A DNA stretch of 64,000 nucleotides from Dichotomocladium elegans. Lineage: Eukaryota > Mucoromycota > Mucoromycetes > Mucorales > Lichtheimiaceae. The notes beneath the pieces were generated by a model. It did no database searches. It was not told the DNA's origin and saw only the letters and a program-made list of their open reading frames with translations. Position 1 is the first letter of the stretch. Every line of letters starts with the position of its first letter. The translations under genes and the position numbers were made by a program. The stretch lies in NCBI GenBank assembly GCA_025716815.1, contig JAIXMN010000031.1, positions 338,062 through 402,061 on the forward strand. Direction: 5' to 3'. This document shows positions 49,927-61,211 of the stretch, in pieces.

Positions 49927-50910
49927 ACATTGGGGCAGACGCAACAACGCCCAAACATGATCGACTGTCCTTTCTTTCACATTCAATAATATTCACTATC
50001 GAGGCGTAAGAATTAGCGCTTGGTGGATAAGCTTATAATCTGGCAGAGAGTTTATGAAGGACCAAATTCAAGGACATGGAGTATTTTATTTTCAAAAATA
50101 AATTTCGTACACGAGATAAAAACAATGGCGTATAAAATACGACGTATCAACAGGTAAAAAAAAATGTGCCGCCAAATGCTATTGGTCGGCAGTACTTCCT
50201 CTCGGAAATCTTGCCGGGGGAGGATGTCATCTTCCCGAAGACCACAAAGGATATGATGCATGCTAAGAACCGCCTGCTGTACAGTTTTGGTTTGAACATC
50301 CATCGAAACATCATATTAGAACATTTTGTCTATTTAGCCTGGTGTGTAGACTTCCAAAGCCCTGCTGCTTGCAAGATGGCTGGTTGGATAGACAAAACAG
50401 CGAGAGAATAGGATCATGTGCCTAGGCAAAAGAGGATCACGATCGTCCCATCTGGGTCACCTCAACGCATACCGGTATAGTCAGCGGGCAGTTGGGGTCT
50501 GACCGAGCTCAAGGGTAAATCGAATGCTGACTGTATTCTCTCGATTCATGCAAGATACACTAGCCAAGTAGACGGTGGAGGAAATGGATTTGCAGAAGTT
50601 AGCCCGTCTGACGACTTCAGAATTGGGCGGCGTGCGACTTTTTGATTTTGCAAAGTGGTGTATATATTTCACATCAGTCTTAATGGACCCTTGGAACGAA
50701 AATAGTAATAATAATAACCCTATGACCTGCACTTGCGCGACAATTCTGATCATCACGTATTCGTTCGATATATGACTGTTGGCGCACTTGAAAGTGAGGG
50801 GATAAAAAGACATCGTTGCCCGTTTTATTATGTATTGAGTGGAGAGGAGATTGGCATGGAAAGAATAAGGAAGCATGGGAAGGGGGAATAGAAATACACG
50901 TTAAGAAATC
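49927..50910. other. Convergent spacer with repeat remnant and orphan frame
   Basis: This gap lies between the stops of the BRE4-like (+) and ABCD (-) genes. It contains the repeat copy at 50062-50143 and, 22 bp further, an 81-codon plus-strand frame (50166-50411, starting MPPNAIGRQYFLSEI) that looks protein-like but has no recognised match. Another frame at 50575-50775 has an Asn run only. I regard the region as repeat debris plus 3' untranslated DNA. Confidence 0.5.
50062..50143 (+). repeat. Diverged repeat, copy A, with central palindrome
   Basis: This segment resembles 54328-54410 in the same orientation. Both contain an AT-rich palindrome (here TTTATTTTCAAAAATAAA) followed by TTTCGTA and a GA-rich stretch, then ATGGCGTATAAA here and ATGACGCATATAAAG there. 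It may be the end of a nonautonomous transposon or a decayed gene family. Confidence 0.5.
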
Positions 50911-53785
50911 TTAAGCTCTTGCAGCAGCTTTTTGGAGCTCCTTGAGTTCTTGCAATCGCGCCTGAAGCTTGGGAACCTCGATCAGTTTCTGCTCGATCTA
51001 ATAACAATGCACATAGCACACGTTAGATCAATGGATTCCACTCCCCACCCCGCCCCCACAAAATGGTAATGATACTTGCCGCATTCTTTTCTTCTTGCAA
51101 AGCCAGACGCTTCTCGGCATCGAGCTTGGTGAAGACGTAGCCACCTTGACCATCATATTGGAGAATAAAGTTGTGGTATTGCCATAAGGAGGGTCGATGC
51201 GACACAGTCAAGAGGGAGATACCGAGGCCTGGAGGGAATATTAGAACGCTCCTTTTTCTGTAATCCTGTTTGACTTACTAGTAGCATGTGTATACATGAT
51301 CTTTTCAATATCCATACTGACAGCACTCGTACCTAAACATCATATCCACCTGTTGAGTAAAAAGTACGTCTCTCTCCCCAGTTCTGAATCCTGTGAGCCT
51401 TACATTCATCAAGAATAGCATAGCGAGGAGAATGGTAAAAAAGGCGAGCCATGGCAATCTGCGAAAAAAGGAACAGATTGAGGTGAGCAGATCCTTTATA
51501 GAGGGAAAGAGAGAGAGAGACGTACCCGCTGCTTATCACCACCCGATAATGCAAGGGCCCACTCCTTTTCAGTATCCCATCCGCCTTCTCGTTCAACAAT
51601 ATGCTCAATCTGGACGACGCGGAGGATGTCCAGGAGATCATGATCCGTGACGCCACGCTTCTTCATGTCGTCAATGGTATCGGGATATAAGATCCTACGG
51701 GAAAGACGAATGAACATCACGACCGATGCCCGTTTTCCTTTTAACAGAAAAGATCATACTGGTCTCGCAGAGTACCCAAAGACAAATAAGGTCTTTGAGG
51801 GATATAGAAAATGTCACGGTAATGAGGCTTGAGGACCGTACCACCTATTCGGAAGAGACAAATAAAGGTATCAGCTCATGGTTTCTGCATCTCGCCCTTT
51901 TTTTTCCTGACCATAGACGGGCCAGAGTCCGCCCAAGATGCGGAAGAGTGAAGATTTGCCACAGCCATTGGGACCAACAATAAGCAAGTGCATGCCAGGC
52001 TTGACATGGAAAGTGAGCTTAGGAACCAGAACATCACCATTAGGACTGATAATCGGCACGTCGATAAACTCGATATTCTCGCTCTGTTCGATCGAACCGC
52101 GTCCTTCGAGCGTCTTTGCGTTCGCCTCGGTCGAAACAGATGAAACCAATCGTTTCTGGTATCGACCAGCCTTGACGTCGTCAAAGACATCCAGGAGATC
52201 TGTGACCTAGCAGAAGCAACTTCAGCCTTCTCTTCTCTTCTCTCCCTCTCTCTGTGTGTGTGTGTGTCCGTCGTCCAAACACGCACATAAGTGCAAACAT
52301 AGTGATAACTTGTAGAAAAAATACTTACACGACTGGTGTAGCCAGCGAGCTCAGTGACTTCTTTGTAAGCATACATAATCCGACCGACGGCATCCGATGA
52401 GCTCACTAAGAGACGGCGGTTGGTCACAAACCCTTCGGTCCTCCCACCAATGTCTGCTGTGGTCAAGCCAGGAACTTTGAAGAAGACCGGTACGGAACAT
52501 AGAACCAATCCGCAGGCACCCCAAAAGTATTTGATGACAAAGTCCTCCAGCATACTATGAGGCACACGCAAATGAAAGACACGGTTGACGTGCTTGATGA
52601 GGGCATAATAGCTTCGATCCAACACACCCTTCTCCACCTTTTGTCCATCAAAGAGAGCAATCTCTTCAGCATTCTCGATAACACGTGAATGGCCAAAACG
52701 GAACTCTCCCTCAAGACGCTGCTCCTCGGCCACCATCTTGCCAAACGGCGGGGTGTAGCGACGCACCATGCCCGATGACACGTTAATGATGGCGCTGCCA
52801 ATCAAGACAGCCTCAAAACCGACGGAGCGCGTAAGCTGGTAATTATAGATGAACACATCCAGAACAGGTTTGGCAAGATTGGAATACAGTTCGGCCAACG
52901 AGTTGCTGAACTTCATCGTATCCACGGTGATGCATTGGTCTGCATTTTTAATACGGTCATCCAGGTTGCCGACTGTGTAGAATGTCATGTCGCTCAGGTA
53001 CTTTTGGTGAATATGGTGTATGAGACGTGTTCGAAATCCAAGCGCAAGCTTGCTCTGCATGTACGAGAGCTGGTATATAACATGGGTTCCATATGTCAGT
53101 GAATTTCCATGGCTAGTTATCCCCTGTTCCTTTACCATGCTGTTGGTGTACGTAGCCGGGATAGCAACAGTCATCCACCAGCCAATGCCCAGAACGAATT
53201 CACGCATTTTGCCTTGAACCAGTGCGCTCACAATCCGACCATCAAGAGATGCAATATATACCGATAGAACCGTTCGGAAGACTAAAAGAGAAGCGTCATT
53301 CATGAGATGCAAGATGTCAACATGCGTTAGGAGTATATTATTGGAATAAATGATACCCAGAAAGCCAGAATGGATAATAAGCATCCAAAACTCTTTGGAG
53401 CGAACGCCAGGAATTACAATCGATAAGAGTCGCTGAATCTGTTTCATGAACGCCATATTCACCTAATATGAAAAGATGGGTCTTAGTCGTTCTTCCTTCA
53501 TAATGTATCCGTTTTTTCTCCTTTGCTCTCCCATACCTCGACTTTGCGTTTATTGTTTGTATTGTCCGATGTCGTACTGAGTTTCGGCGCCTCGGGCCTC
53601 TTTTCCTCTCGTTGAAACTTTCTAACAGCCGTACGTATCGAAAGCACAGTGCGCAGAATGAACAAGAGAATCAGGGATCGCCGAATAGTATCCCTGTGCT
53701 GAAGATACAGGGATGCCCACTGTTTGAGTACCGGTGCAAGCATGGCCCATCGCGATGCTGCCAATTTTGAGAAAACCGTGGGCAT
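50911..53785 (-). CDS. Peroxisomal ABCD-type fatty acyl ABC half-transporter
   Basis: Nine exons (53785-53537, 53462-52329, 52206-51912, 51844-51760, 51694-51526, 51458-51404, 51332-51279, 51228-51080, 50997-50911) give 758 residues. ABCD proteins (yeast Pxa1/Pxa2, human ABCD1-3) dimerise in the peroxisomal membrane and import very-long-chain acyl-CoA for beta-oxidation. The N-terminal membrane domain has the family segments [14 protein letters not shown] and [13 protein letters not shown] and the EAA-like loop [15 protein letters not shown]. The nucleotide-binding domain has Walker [19 protein letters not shown], the signature LSGGDKQR, Walker B YAILDECTSA and the switch His in TVSHRPSLW. 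The protein ends in a Lys/Glu-rich helix. The last intron (51079-50998) begins GCAAGT: it is the only donor that keeps phase. Confidence 0.95.
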
Positions 53786-54840
53786 TTTCTCAAGATTGTG
53801 TAGAAGAAAAAGGGCGAAGCGAGAGGAGAGAAAGAAAGAGAGAGAGAGAGAGAGACGCTAAGAGCAAGACTGAGAGAACAAATAGAGCGTAGAGTAAACT
53901 TTCACGACTGAACTCGCACGTGAAATTTGGGAGCTCTTTTTTTTTATGACGTACTTTTTGAAGCACATGAAAAATTCAAGCAGCTCGTGGTAGGGTCCCA
54001 TTACCCCACATACACATACACACTCGCTCTAGCAAAGACAGGGCTCACGTAGCACATGGCTGACTCTTTCCACCTTTGCCGTCTTACACTTGTATTTGCT
54101 ACGACAAAAGAAGCCAATGGTCTCTGTGCTTGACAGTGAGCGGAAACAAGATCGGATTGGTAACACAGTCGGTATCGCGATTGATGATTCGTAAATCTGG
54201 AGAACATGTTTTGGGTACCACAATCTCATGCTTTTCGAAGAAGGCAGCTGGCTTTCCCCTATCACCACGCCACCCATGATAACGTTTGCTAGCATCCGCC
54301 ATTCCATGGCAGTTTGCCCACCCAAACAAGTTCAACATACCCGACATTACATATTTTACTTTCAAAGTAAATTTCGTAAGGGAGGAAAATTATGACGCAT
54401 ATAAAGTAAAATAAAATTGTCGCATAAAACATAAAATTTGTCGCATGGATTACGAAGGCCGGAGACATACCCGTTAGTCGACAGAAATTATCAGCCCCTT
54501 TTTTACTCTTCAACTTACGCTGAAAGTAGCTAGGTGTGCTATCGCGGTAACAATGGCGAAAGAGGGAGGAAAGTAAGGATCCGGAGCTGTTGAATATCGA
54601 CGGCGGAAGTATTGGAAGAATGAACGACGAGGAGCGACAACGGGCCAACAACAACACTAGCGGCAAAAGCAAACAAAGACAAAAACACCTCGACGAAGCC
54701 ACGATCGGAGACCTGCGCGGGTGCAGCCAAATCACGGCCCCACCCAAAGCCCATATCCTTTCCTCTTGAGGCAATTGAACTAGACTGATATAATTATCTA
54801 CGGAGGATCAGTATATTAGAAGATAGCAGAATGGAACAGG
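53786..54840. other. Repeat-rich spacer upstream of ABCD gene
   Basis: This holds the ABCD promoter side, a GA microsatellite (53838-53855), repeat copy B (54328-54410) and overlapping frames on both strands. A minus-strand frame at 54099-54365 contains HRDHWLLL, and a plus-strand frame from 54619 encodes a short Asn/Gln/Lys-rich peptide. None can be assigned; all look like transposon debris. Confidence 0.45.
54328..54410 (+). repeat. Diverged repeat, copy B, with perfect palindrome
   Basis: The core TTTACTTTCAAAGTAAA (about 54355-54371) is a perfect 8-bp inverted repeat around one C, followed by TTTCGTAAGG. It matches copy A at 50062-50143 over about 80 bases with small gaps. The two copies are direct repeats about 4.3 kb apart and flank the ABCD gene. 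Confidence 0.5.
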
Positions 54841-55815
54841 TCAGTATGATATTGCATTTTGCAGTACTTTGCTTTTGACAACTGACCAAAATTGCTCAAT
54901 CGGATTGGGTTCAGGACAGTAGGGTGGAAGATAAGCACATCGATATCCTCAGCCTCATGGATAGCTGCATTATCCACTACCAAACAATGGCCCTTTATAT
55001 GTTCATACTTATTTATCTCGTCCGTTGTAGCCTTAAAGAAGCTGAGGTAATGTCCAGCTATAGTTCCTGTGCTCGTAACTTCAGATTGACGTGCCTTCTT
55101 TCTTTCCTTGATTAATGATTTCTGATGCTGAGATTGTTCTCAAAATTACGGTCGTATTTGCTCTTGTTTTCGCTATTATGATCACTAGAGGAGTCCCTTT
55201 CTTGGACCATGCCATGCTGCCTTTCATATTAATATGGAATCCAGACTCATCAAGAAAAACACAGTTTTTTCTGGAGCCAATATCGGTCCTGTCCCATTTG
55301 CGCACCCAGTCAAGGCGCTCTTGGATCTTCGCAGCACTATTTCTGTCTACAGGGTGAAGCCGAGCCATTTTCAGTGACAAGTTTATATTTTTCATTGAGA
55401 ATACGCGAACGACTCCTCGCTTTAGGTTTCTTAAATATGTTTTCAAGGTCTTTCTCGTACTGTAATGCTCATCCCTGGGCGGAACGAACATGGATTCCTC
55501 ACTGTTTTGCAGAACTGATGCACTCAAGACCTTCCAAACATCAATTTGAAAAATCTGAGCTTGTATTTGTCAGTGTACGCTGGGTAACTGCGTTTGGTCC
55601 CCGTTTTTACATCTGAATGTCTGTATCCTTGTGCCTGGGAATGTGTGTGGTAGTAAGAGCAGAGTTATCTCTGCAAGCATGACACGCAGATATGCATTGC
55701 GAGAGCAAACAGATTAAAGAGAGTACATTTTTCCATCAACAACATAGTCCATAGGTTCAGGACAGCCACGCTCATCAAGGACATAACCTTGGCAATCTTC
55801 ATAAAAAATTAGGTT
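54841..55815 (-). pseudogene. Tc1/mariner-like transposase relic
   Basis: Read on the minus strand, fragments in different frames line up in the order of a Tc1/IS630-type transposase: YEDCQGYVLDERG and PMDYVVDGKM at the start (about 55810-55735), YPAYTDKYKLRFFKLMFG (about 55590), the catalytic region VFLDESGFHINMKGSMAW (about 55255-55200), VVDNAAIHEAEDIDVL (about 54985-54940) and NPIEQFWSVVKSKV near the end (about 54890). At least two frameshifts and internal stops separate them, so it is dead. Terminal inverted repeats and the TA duplication were not found. Confidence 0.8.
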
Positions 55816-56326
55816 TCTCATTTGAGAATGTAAAGGAAAGAGACAAAAGGAAGAGATGGAAGCGACACCTTTCCATGCATGTATGTAGTATTTGATTTGT
55901 CATCATGCGTATTCTGGGCAAAACGCAATTTCAGAACTGGGCAAGGTATGATTTGATCTGGAAAAGAGTGTATGTCTGCTGGTGAATGCTATTGCCCTTT
56001 AGAACCGCTTGACAGGCGGAGCCGAATCATCGATCATGAAGGCATGCTAAGTGCCGAAAAGGGCATAGTAAACAGTGAGTGTCTTATGTTGCTTTAATAG
56101 CAGTCCATCATTCGATAGGTTCTATCCAAGGGCGTTCTCTTGACAGTCCGCCTCTTCGTGTTGATGCTGCAGGACTGTCGGCATCCCAAACGGAGAGCTA
56201 TATCGGTCTTTTTTTCCTTCTTCTTTACACAGTTGACACCTATCTCTCCCGTCTTCTTCTCCTCTCTCGTCTTGTTCGAGGTTTCTTTCAACCTTTCCTT
56301 CGCCACTTGTTTTCTAAAAGCGCACA
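55816..56326. other. Upstream region of the F-box gene
   Basis: About 510 bp lie between the transposase relic and the F-box ATG. The last 100 bases are pyrimidine-rich, as in other leaders here. No gene is visible; a frame at 56079-56492 overlaps the first exon in another frame and is a shadow. Confidence 0.55.
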
Positions 56327-57959
56327 ATGTCCTCTCAAGAGCTGGAAGAGTTCAGGCGTCAGTGGCGAGAAGAGGTCAAGTCCCGCAAAAACCAGCACAG
56401 CGACAGCCAGCAGACAGAGCAAAAGGATAAGACGTCGACTCCTGTTTCCTCACCATTGCGTGCATCCGAAACGTCGATCTATAAGCATTTAGGTAGGCCG
56501 GAGGATCCTCAGTCGCTGTCACACAATATGGAATCGTTATCCTTAGAGGATGAAAGCGATGAAGCCGAGGCAATGGACCAAGCACCCAAGGAAGAATCGG
56601 CAATGGATCTCTACATCGCAGCCGTAGACTCTGAGCGAGAAGGTAGACTTGGTGAAGGTAAGAGAAATTTTGAATTAGGGAAAGTGCCACCAATTTTTTT
56701 CTGCCAAGTGACGATCTAATTGTGCGTTTTAGCGCTTGCCTCCTATCGCCGTGCTTTTAGGATGGACCCAGACATCGACCATGCATACAAACGCCATTAT
56801 CAGACCCATATTGCGCCCATCTTCAAATCAACCTCTTCCACAGCTGCTAATGCTTCTGCTGTGAGCGGTGTAGCTAAGAAAAATAAGGCAGAAGACGATA
56901 TCTTCCGCCATATTGTCCCTATAGGTAACGAATACGTTGCTCCGCCCGCCACGCGCAAAGATCCGCTGGAGGATTTGATCCTAGAGTTCTCAAAGCAATC
57001 GATTGAGTACCGTCCTTTTATTGATTACAAGCCCGTACATGTGGCAAAATTACCCAGTAAGCCCTCTTTTCCTTTCTCTCTCTCACGATCTAGTTTCCTC
57101 CTTGACTTTATTTATTTAGGTGAAATTATGCTTCATGTTCTGCAGCACCTTGTTTTACACTCCGTCTCAACCGTAGCCAACTTCTCTCTGGTGTGCAAGA
57201 AGTTCTTTTTGCTTACAAGAGAACCAGCTCTTTGGCGCTTTGGGTGCGAACATGCCTTCAGGTCACCATACATGTCTATGAAAGCGTCGCGGATATACCA
57301 GGAAGAATATGTATATAAGATATATGAAGGTCACTGGATGCGCATGTTTATCGAACGTCCCCGTATCCGCTATGATGGAGTGTATATTTCTACCTGCCAC
57401 TATATAAGGTGATACACTTTCAGCCTTAACGCGCAAGAAGAATACACACTTATGGACATGCAATTCACATAGACCGGGTTCCAATGAGAATACCTACAAT
57501 CAGCCTGTCCATTTGGTCACATACTATCGCTATATTCGTTTCTTCCCGGATGGCACGATCCTCAAGTATTTATCAACAGATGAGCCCTCCCTGGTTGTAA
57601 GGCAGTTAAATCGCGACTTTGAACGGCGGCAGGTATTCCGAGGCCACTTTGAGCAGCTCGAGGGCCGAATTTATGTGGAGATGAAAGATTGGCTGCGTCC
57701 ACGGGAGGATTTCAGAATGACACTCGAAATTAAGAGCACCCACCGAGGTCGGCATAATAAGCTCCAGTGGGTCGAGTACAGCAGCTACACGGACGGGCGG
57801 GTTGAGGACGAGAGCCCGTATGATCTCAAGATGATGAAACCTTATTTCTTCAGTGGGGTGCGTAGTTACAAAGTAGACTTGGCCCATGATCCGCCAGAGA
57901 ATGCCATCGGGCCACTGACAAGGCGGCGAGCGCAAGAGTTGGAACTAGAGCTAGAATAA
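56327..57959 (+). CDS. F-box protein, FBXO9/Hrt3/Pof7 type
   Basis: Four exons (56327-56657, 56733-57056, 57120-57408, 57473-57959) give 476 residues. The family supplies substrates to SCF ubiquitin ligases. The N-terminus begins MSSQELEEFRRQWREEV and is followed by an acidic region and a TPR/MIT-like helix pair (MDLYIAAVDSEREGRLGEALASYRR, written here in part). The F-box is LPSEIMLHVLQHLVLHS with the later ALWRFGCEHAF. The C-terminal domain typical of FBXO9 is complete: RIRYDGVYISTCHYIRPG, YYRYIRFFPDGTILKYL, VFRGHFEQLEGRIYVEM and LQWVEYSSY. The last junction completes CHYIRPGS, which strongly supports it. It is convergent with the DUF4436 gene, with 178 bp between stops. Confidence 0.93.
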
Positions 57960-58137
57960 AATTCTTCAGTGTTAGATCTTATTACCACCGTCTAGCGCAT
58001 GTACGAAAGACCTTTTTAGGAGGTATAGGTAACAGTTAGCATGGATGGTAGCTTTGCATAGCTCAAGGTGGGATGGGTGGTTTATGTGCTCTCACGAAGC
58101 GGGTGTATTTTACAAAAATTCCCATGGTCTACTTGGA

Positions 58138-59408
58138 TCAGACATTTTCAACCAAAGCAGTGGTTGCCTGACTATCATTTCCTAAAGCTTTTTGTTCTTC
58201 TTGGGGACACCGATGATGATCCTTGCGGCCTTTACACTCACTGTCCCATCGGATCACCCAGCATGATAGGATGGCAATGCTCACCACTGCAATAATAGCC
58301 ATGTTCCTTCGAAAAAAAAAATGTAAGTCTCAATGCCAAATGCATAGTATTGTACACTAAAGCACCTCCTTTTTTTTGTATACCAGTAAAAACTTAGAAT
58401 ATCCGATGTACAGCCAATCACAGGTGCGCCTGGCTGTGCCGACCTCAAGGCAGGCAAGGCAAAAAGCATGGCCAGGCCGACCATGCAAGCATGAGCATCA
58501 ACGTCCCTGCGTCGGCGAACGACCTGATAGCCATAGAGACACATGACAAATGAGAGGGACCACATAAGGATGCATATAAAAATGCTGAATCCGACTGTGG
58601 TCGTTGACCTGCCAGTGGTGATTTTTATGCCAACATGGTCCTCGTCGTTCGGCTCATGCGGAACCAGGGTTGGCATAAAGGTGAAGGATGTGAGGCTAGC
58701 GCGGAGGCTGAAGGTGATTGGAATAGTGTGGGAGGAGTTATCAGCGTAGGAGGCGAAAACCTCGAAAGATCCTTCATATACGTCAAAGGGATAGTCGATC
58801 TCGTTTCCAAAGTCGTAGCTGAAGTTGAGATCAAGCGGATTCTCAGCGTCGCCGGGATCGATGCGGTGTGTCGATAGAGAGGAAAAGGAGACCGTGATGG
58901 CCTGGCTAGGTTTTTGAGTAATGGATGTAAGCCGGGGTAGTTTGTGGAAGTTAGATGGGGAGAGGGCTGAGGTGGTTTAACGACTGTACTTTAATTGGCC
59001 ATATTGATTGGCCAGTGTACCATTAGGCCGAACAGAGCAATGAAGATGATAGGTCTTCTCGGACAAGTCGACATCTAGGATGGCTGCGCCGATAAAAAGT
59101 GATTCTCCATGTGCGTTTGGATCGCTATAACTGAGAAGGGTGGACGTTCTAAGCCATTGTATGAGCCTCCGAATGTTTGTATCGTCATTAGCCTCTTTCC
59201 GGCTTACCGGCCTTCTGTTGAGTAGATTTTCCAGGTGGGAACTGGATACACAAACCATGTTAGCTAGGGATTACTGTTCATCATCTGTGCTCGACAGATA
59301 AAGCCAAACGCGAAACGAGAACGTACCGATCACTGTAACAAGGATGATGATCACCAGACTGCTCAGAAGGAGGCGCCAACACAACTTGTTTTGGACAAGT
59401 TTTCTCAT
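58138..59408 (-). CDS. DUF4436 multi-pass membrane protein
   Basis: Four exons (59408-59327, 59263-58990, 58905-58384, 58306-58138) give 348 residues. One membrane helix follows the start (LLLSSLVIIILVTVI), then a beta-rich outer or luminal domain (LFIGAAILDVDLSEKTYHL, DLNFSYDFGNEIDYPFDVY), then a cluster of membrane segments (VGFSIFICILMWSLSFVMCL, ACMVGLAMLFALPALRSAQ, WNMAIIAVVSIAILSCWVI). The motif ALPALRSAQPGAPVIGCTSD is the mark of the DUF4436 family as I remember it. The function is unknown. The final intron (58383-58307) removes an A-rich stretch and joins FYW to NMAIIAV; without it the last helix is lost. The C-tail is Lys/His/Gln-rich. It shares a 250-bp divergent promoter with the hotdog gene. 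Confidence 0.8.
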
Positions 59409-59658
59409 GAGAGAGTGGAATGAAAAAGAAAAGAGAAGGAAGAATGAAATACGACTTGATGGAGCTAATGAAAAAGGGGTCTACATTGTCATTATTAGGG
59501 GTTGTTTTATGGCAGACATCCTCTGTTGATAGACCATTGAATCGGGGCAGAACAAAGGGCGCCACCCATCCTACATACAAGCTCATCATTTAAGGTTATC
59601 TTTTTGTTGGGGAAAAGTCCAGTCTTCCCAGCCTCTTTCTCTCTTTCACATACCTGTA
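59409..59658. promoter_or_regulatory. Short bidirectional promoter region
   Basis: Only 250 bp separate the ATGs of the DUF4436 gene (-) and the hotdog gene (+). No TATA box is evident. Both cores must share this interval, so joint regulation is plausible but not shown. Confidence 0.5.
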
Positions 59659-60569
59659 ATGACTCTTCCAATAGATGCTCTTTACGATCATGTCCAAGCA
59701 GCTGTTTGCCTTGTCTCTGTGGTCCTTGAGTTGGAATGGACGATCTTGTCGCGATTTCTCATCGGCGTCATTGTCGCCACCTGGCTCTCTGTCATTTACT
59801 TGGTCTGGTCACTGCGTCATTCTCGTCAACCTCTTGAGATGTGGGAGTGCCTTAACAAGCCTATTATCAAATTGATTCGCCCTCAGCTTTTTTCCTATCT
59901 ATTTAGGAATATCAGTCCCTACTCAGCAACAGTGGGTCAGTTTTATTTAGTGTATCATAATATAAGTGCGGGATGGGTGGCTGACTGACTCGGCCTTTCG
60001 GTTAGATATGCGGGTATCGACTCTGTCGCGCGGATTCTGTACGGGCATTATGCGTGTAAGCATGTCTTGGGAGTGTGTGGAACCCCTTTTTAGACAAGAA
60101 GAGAGGCATAAACTCTTAATTTTTCTTCTAGAACCGGCGGATGAACCGGGACCCTCTCTCCAAATGGTAGGAAAAGAAAATACTATGACTGTGCGCCTTT
60201 TTTTTGTGCTAACCCAATTACACATGCTATCAAATGGATAAACAGCATCGATCTCTCAGCAATTGCCACATTTTCACGGACTGTGTCCCTACTTGCTCTG
60301 CTGAGCAAGGACTGTAACATATTGACATTATCATCGTTTCGCATAGAGGTAACAAAACCAAATTGACTATCAAAACGGATGTTTTATGCAAAGGAAGAAA
60401 CCCATAAAAGGTCATAAAGAAGGCCGATGGACTTCTGACAGCTTCTTCATTGGAATTCACAATCGAGGAGAAGGATCACGTTGCTATGCAGGTGGTAGTC
60501 AAGGACCGGATGCTTGATACAGTCGCGATCGCTCATTTGGTCTGGAACATGGAAGGTCAAGATGCATGA
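59659..60569 (+). CDS. Hotdog-fold thioesterase-like protein (DUF4442 type)
   Basis: Five exons (59659-59935, 60006-60055, 60133-60167, 60246-60348, 60420-60569) give 204 residues. The first exon encodes two hydrophobic stretches (VQAAVCLVSVVLEL, LIGVIVATWLSVIYLVWSL). The rest fits a hotdog domain of the DUF4442/PaaI-like group: VDMRVSTLSRGFCTGIM, NRRMNRDPLSK, IDLSAIATFSRTVSLLALL, FRIEKADGLLTASSLEF and VVVKDRMLDTVAIAHLVW. Such proteins hydrolyse or bind acyl-CoA-like thioesters; the substrate is not known. Exons 2 and 3 are very small (50 and 35 nt). The donor of intron 1 could be GTGGGT at 59932 instead of GTCAGT at 59936, but that choice leads to a stop. Confidence 0.7.
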
Positions 60570-61211
60570 GCTTCGAATCGAGTCAACATGACTGTGTAAC
60601 CCCATATACCTAACACAAACACACGGACATTTTTTTCTAACCTGCATCTACTCGTAGGAGTGGGTGGTGAAGGAGCACAAGAGGGGGGGGAGAACTGATT
60701 TTCTGATACAAATGGACGCGTGGTAATTCCCCATTGCCGATCCCGGGTTTTACTTTGCCTGACTTGTTATTTCTTTGCAGCTGACTGTACGTAAATACAG
60801 CATCAAGACAATCAAAGAGAAACGTATTTTTAATGGGGGGGAATGTACAAATGCATGCAAAGGGCTTGTGAGTTGTGGACCTTCGCACACCACAGATACA
60901 TCTCATGTATCTTTATACTACAAAGTTATGATGGGCGCTCCCTTCTCCCCCCCCCTTACTATGCCAGCTGATACTGTATGTGCGCACTAATAGAAGAAAA
61001 GGGTGACATGGAGAATGAGAAATGTGGGTGTGGTGGTGTCTGTACAGTCGCACTCAAGTGTCCGCACCAAAGCTGCAATGATTACCCAAATAAGGGCCAA
61101 ATCCCGGGCCCCGCTTTGTCTATCTCTTTCTTCTAACCACGTCTACTTGCTTTAGTTTTTTTCTCAGTTTGCTCTACGTCCCCTCACACCAGATTGCTCA
61201 AGGAGAACAGA
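60570..61211. other. Intergenic region
   Basis: This 642-bp gap lies between two plus-strand genes. It contains G and C homopolymer runs (60684-60691, 60949-60957) and a pyrimidine-rich part before 61212. Short frames on both strands (60637-60990) show nothing recognisable. Confidence 0.55.
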
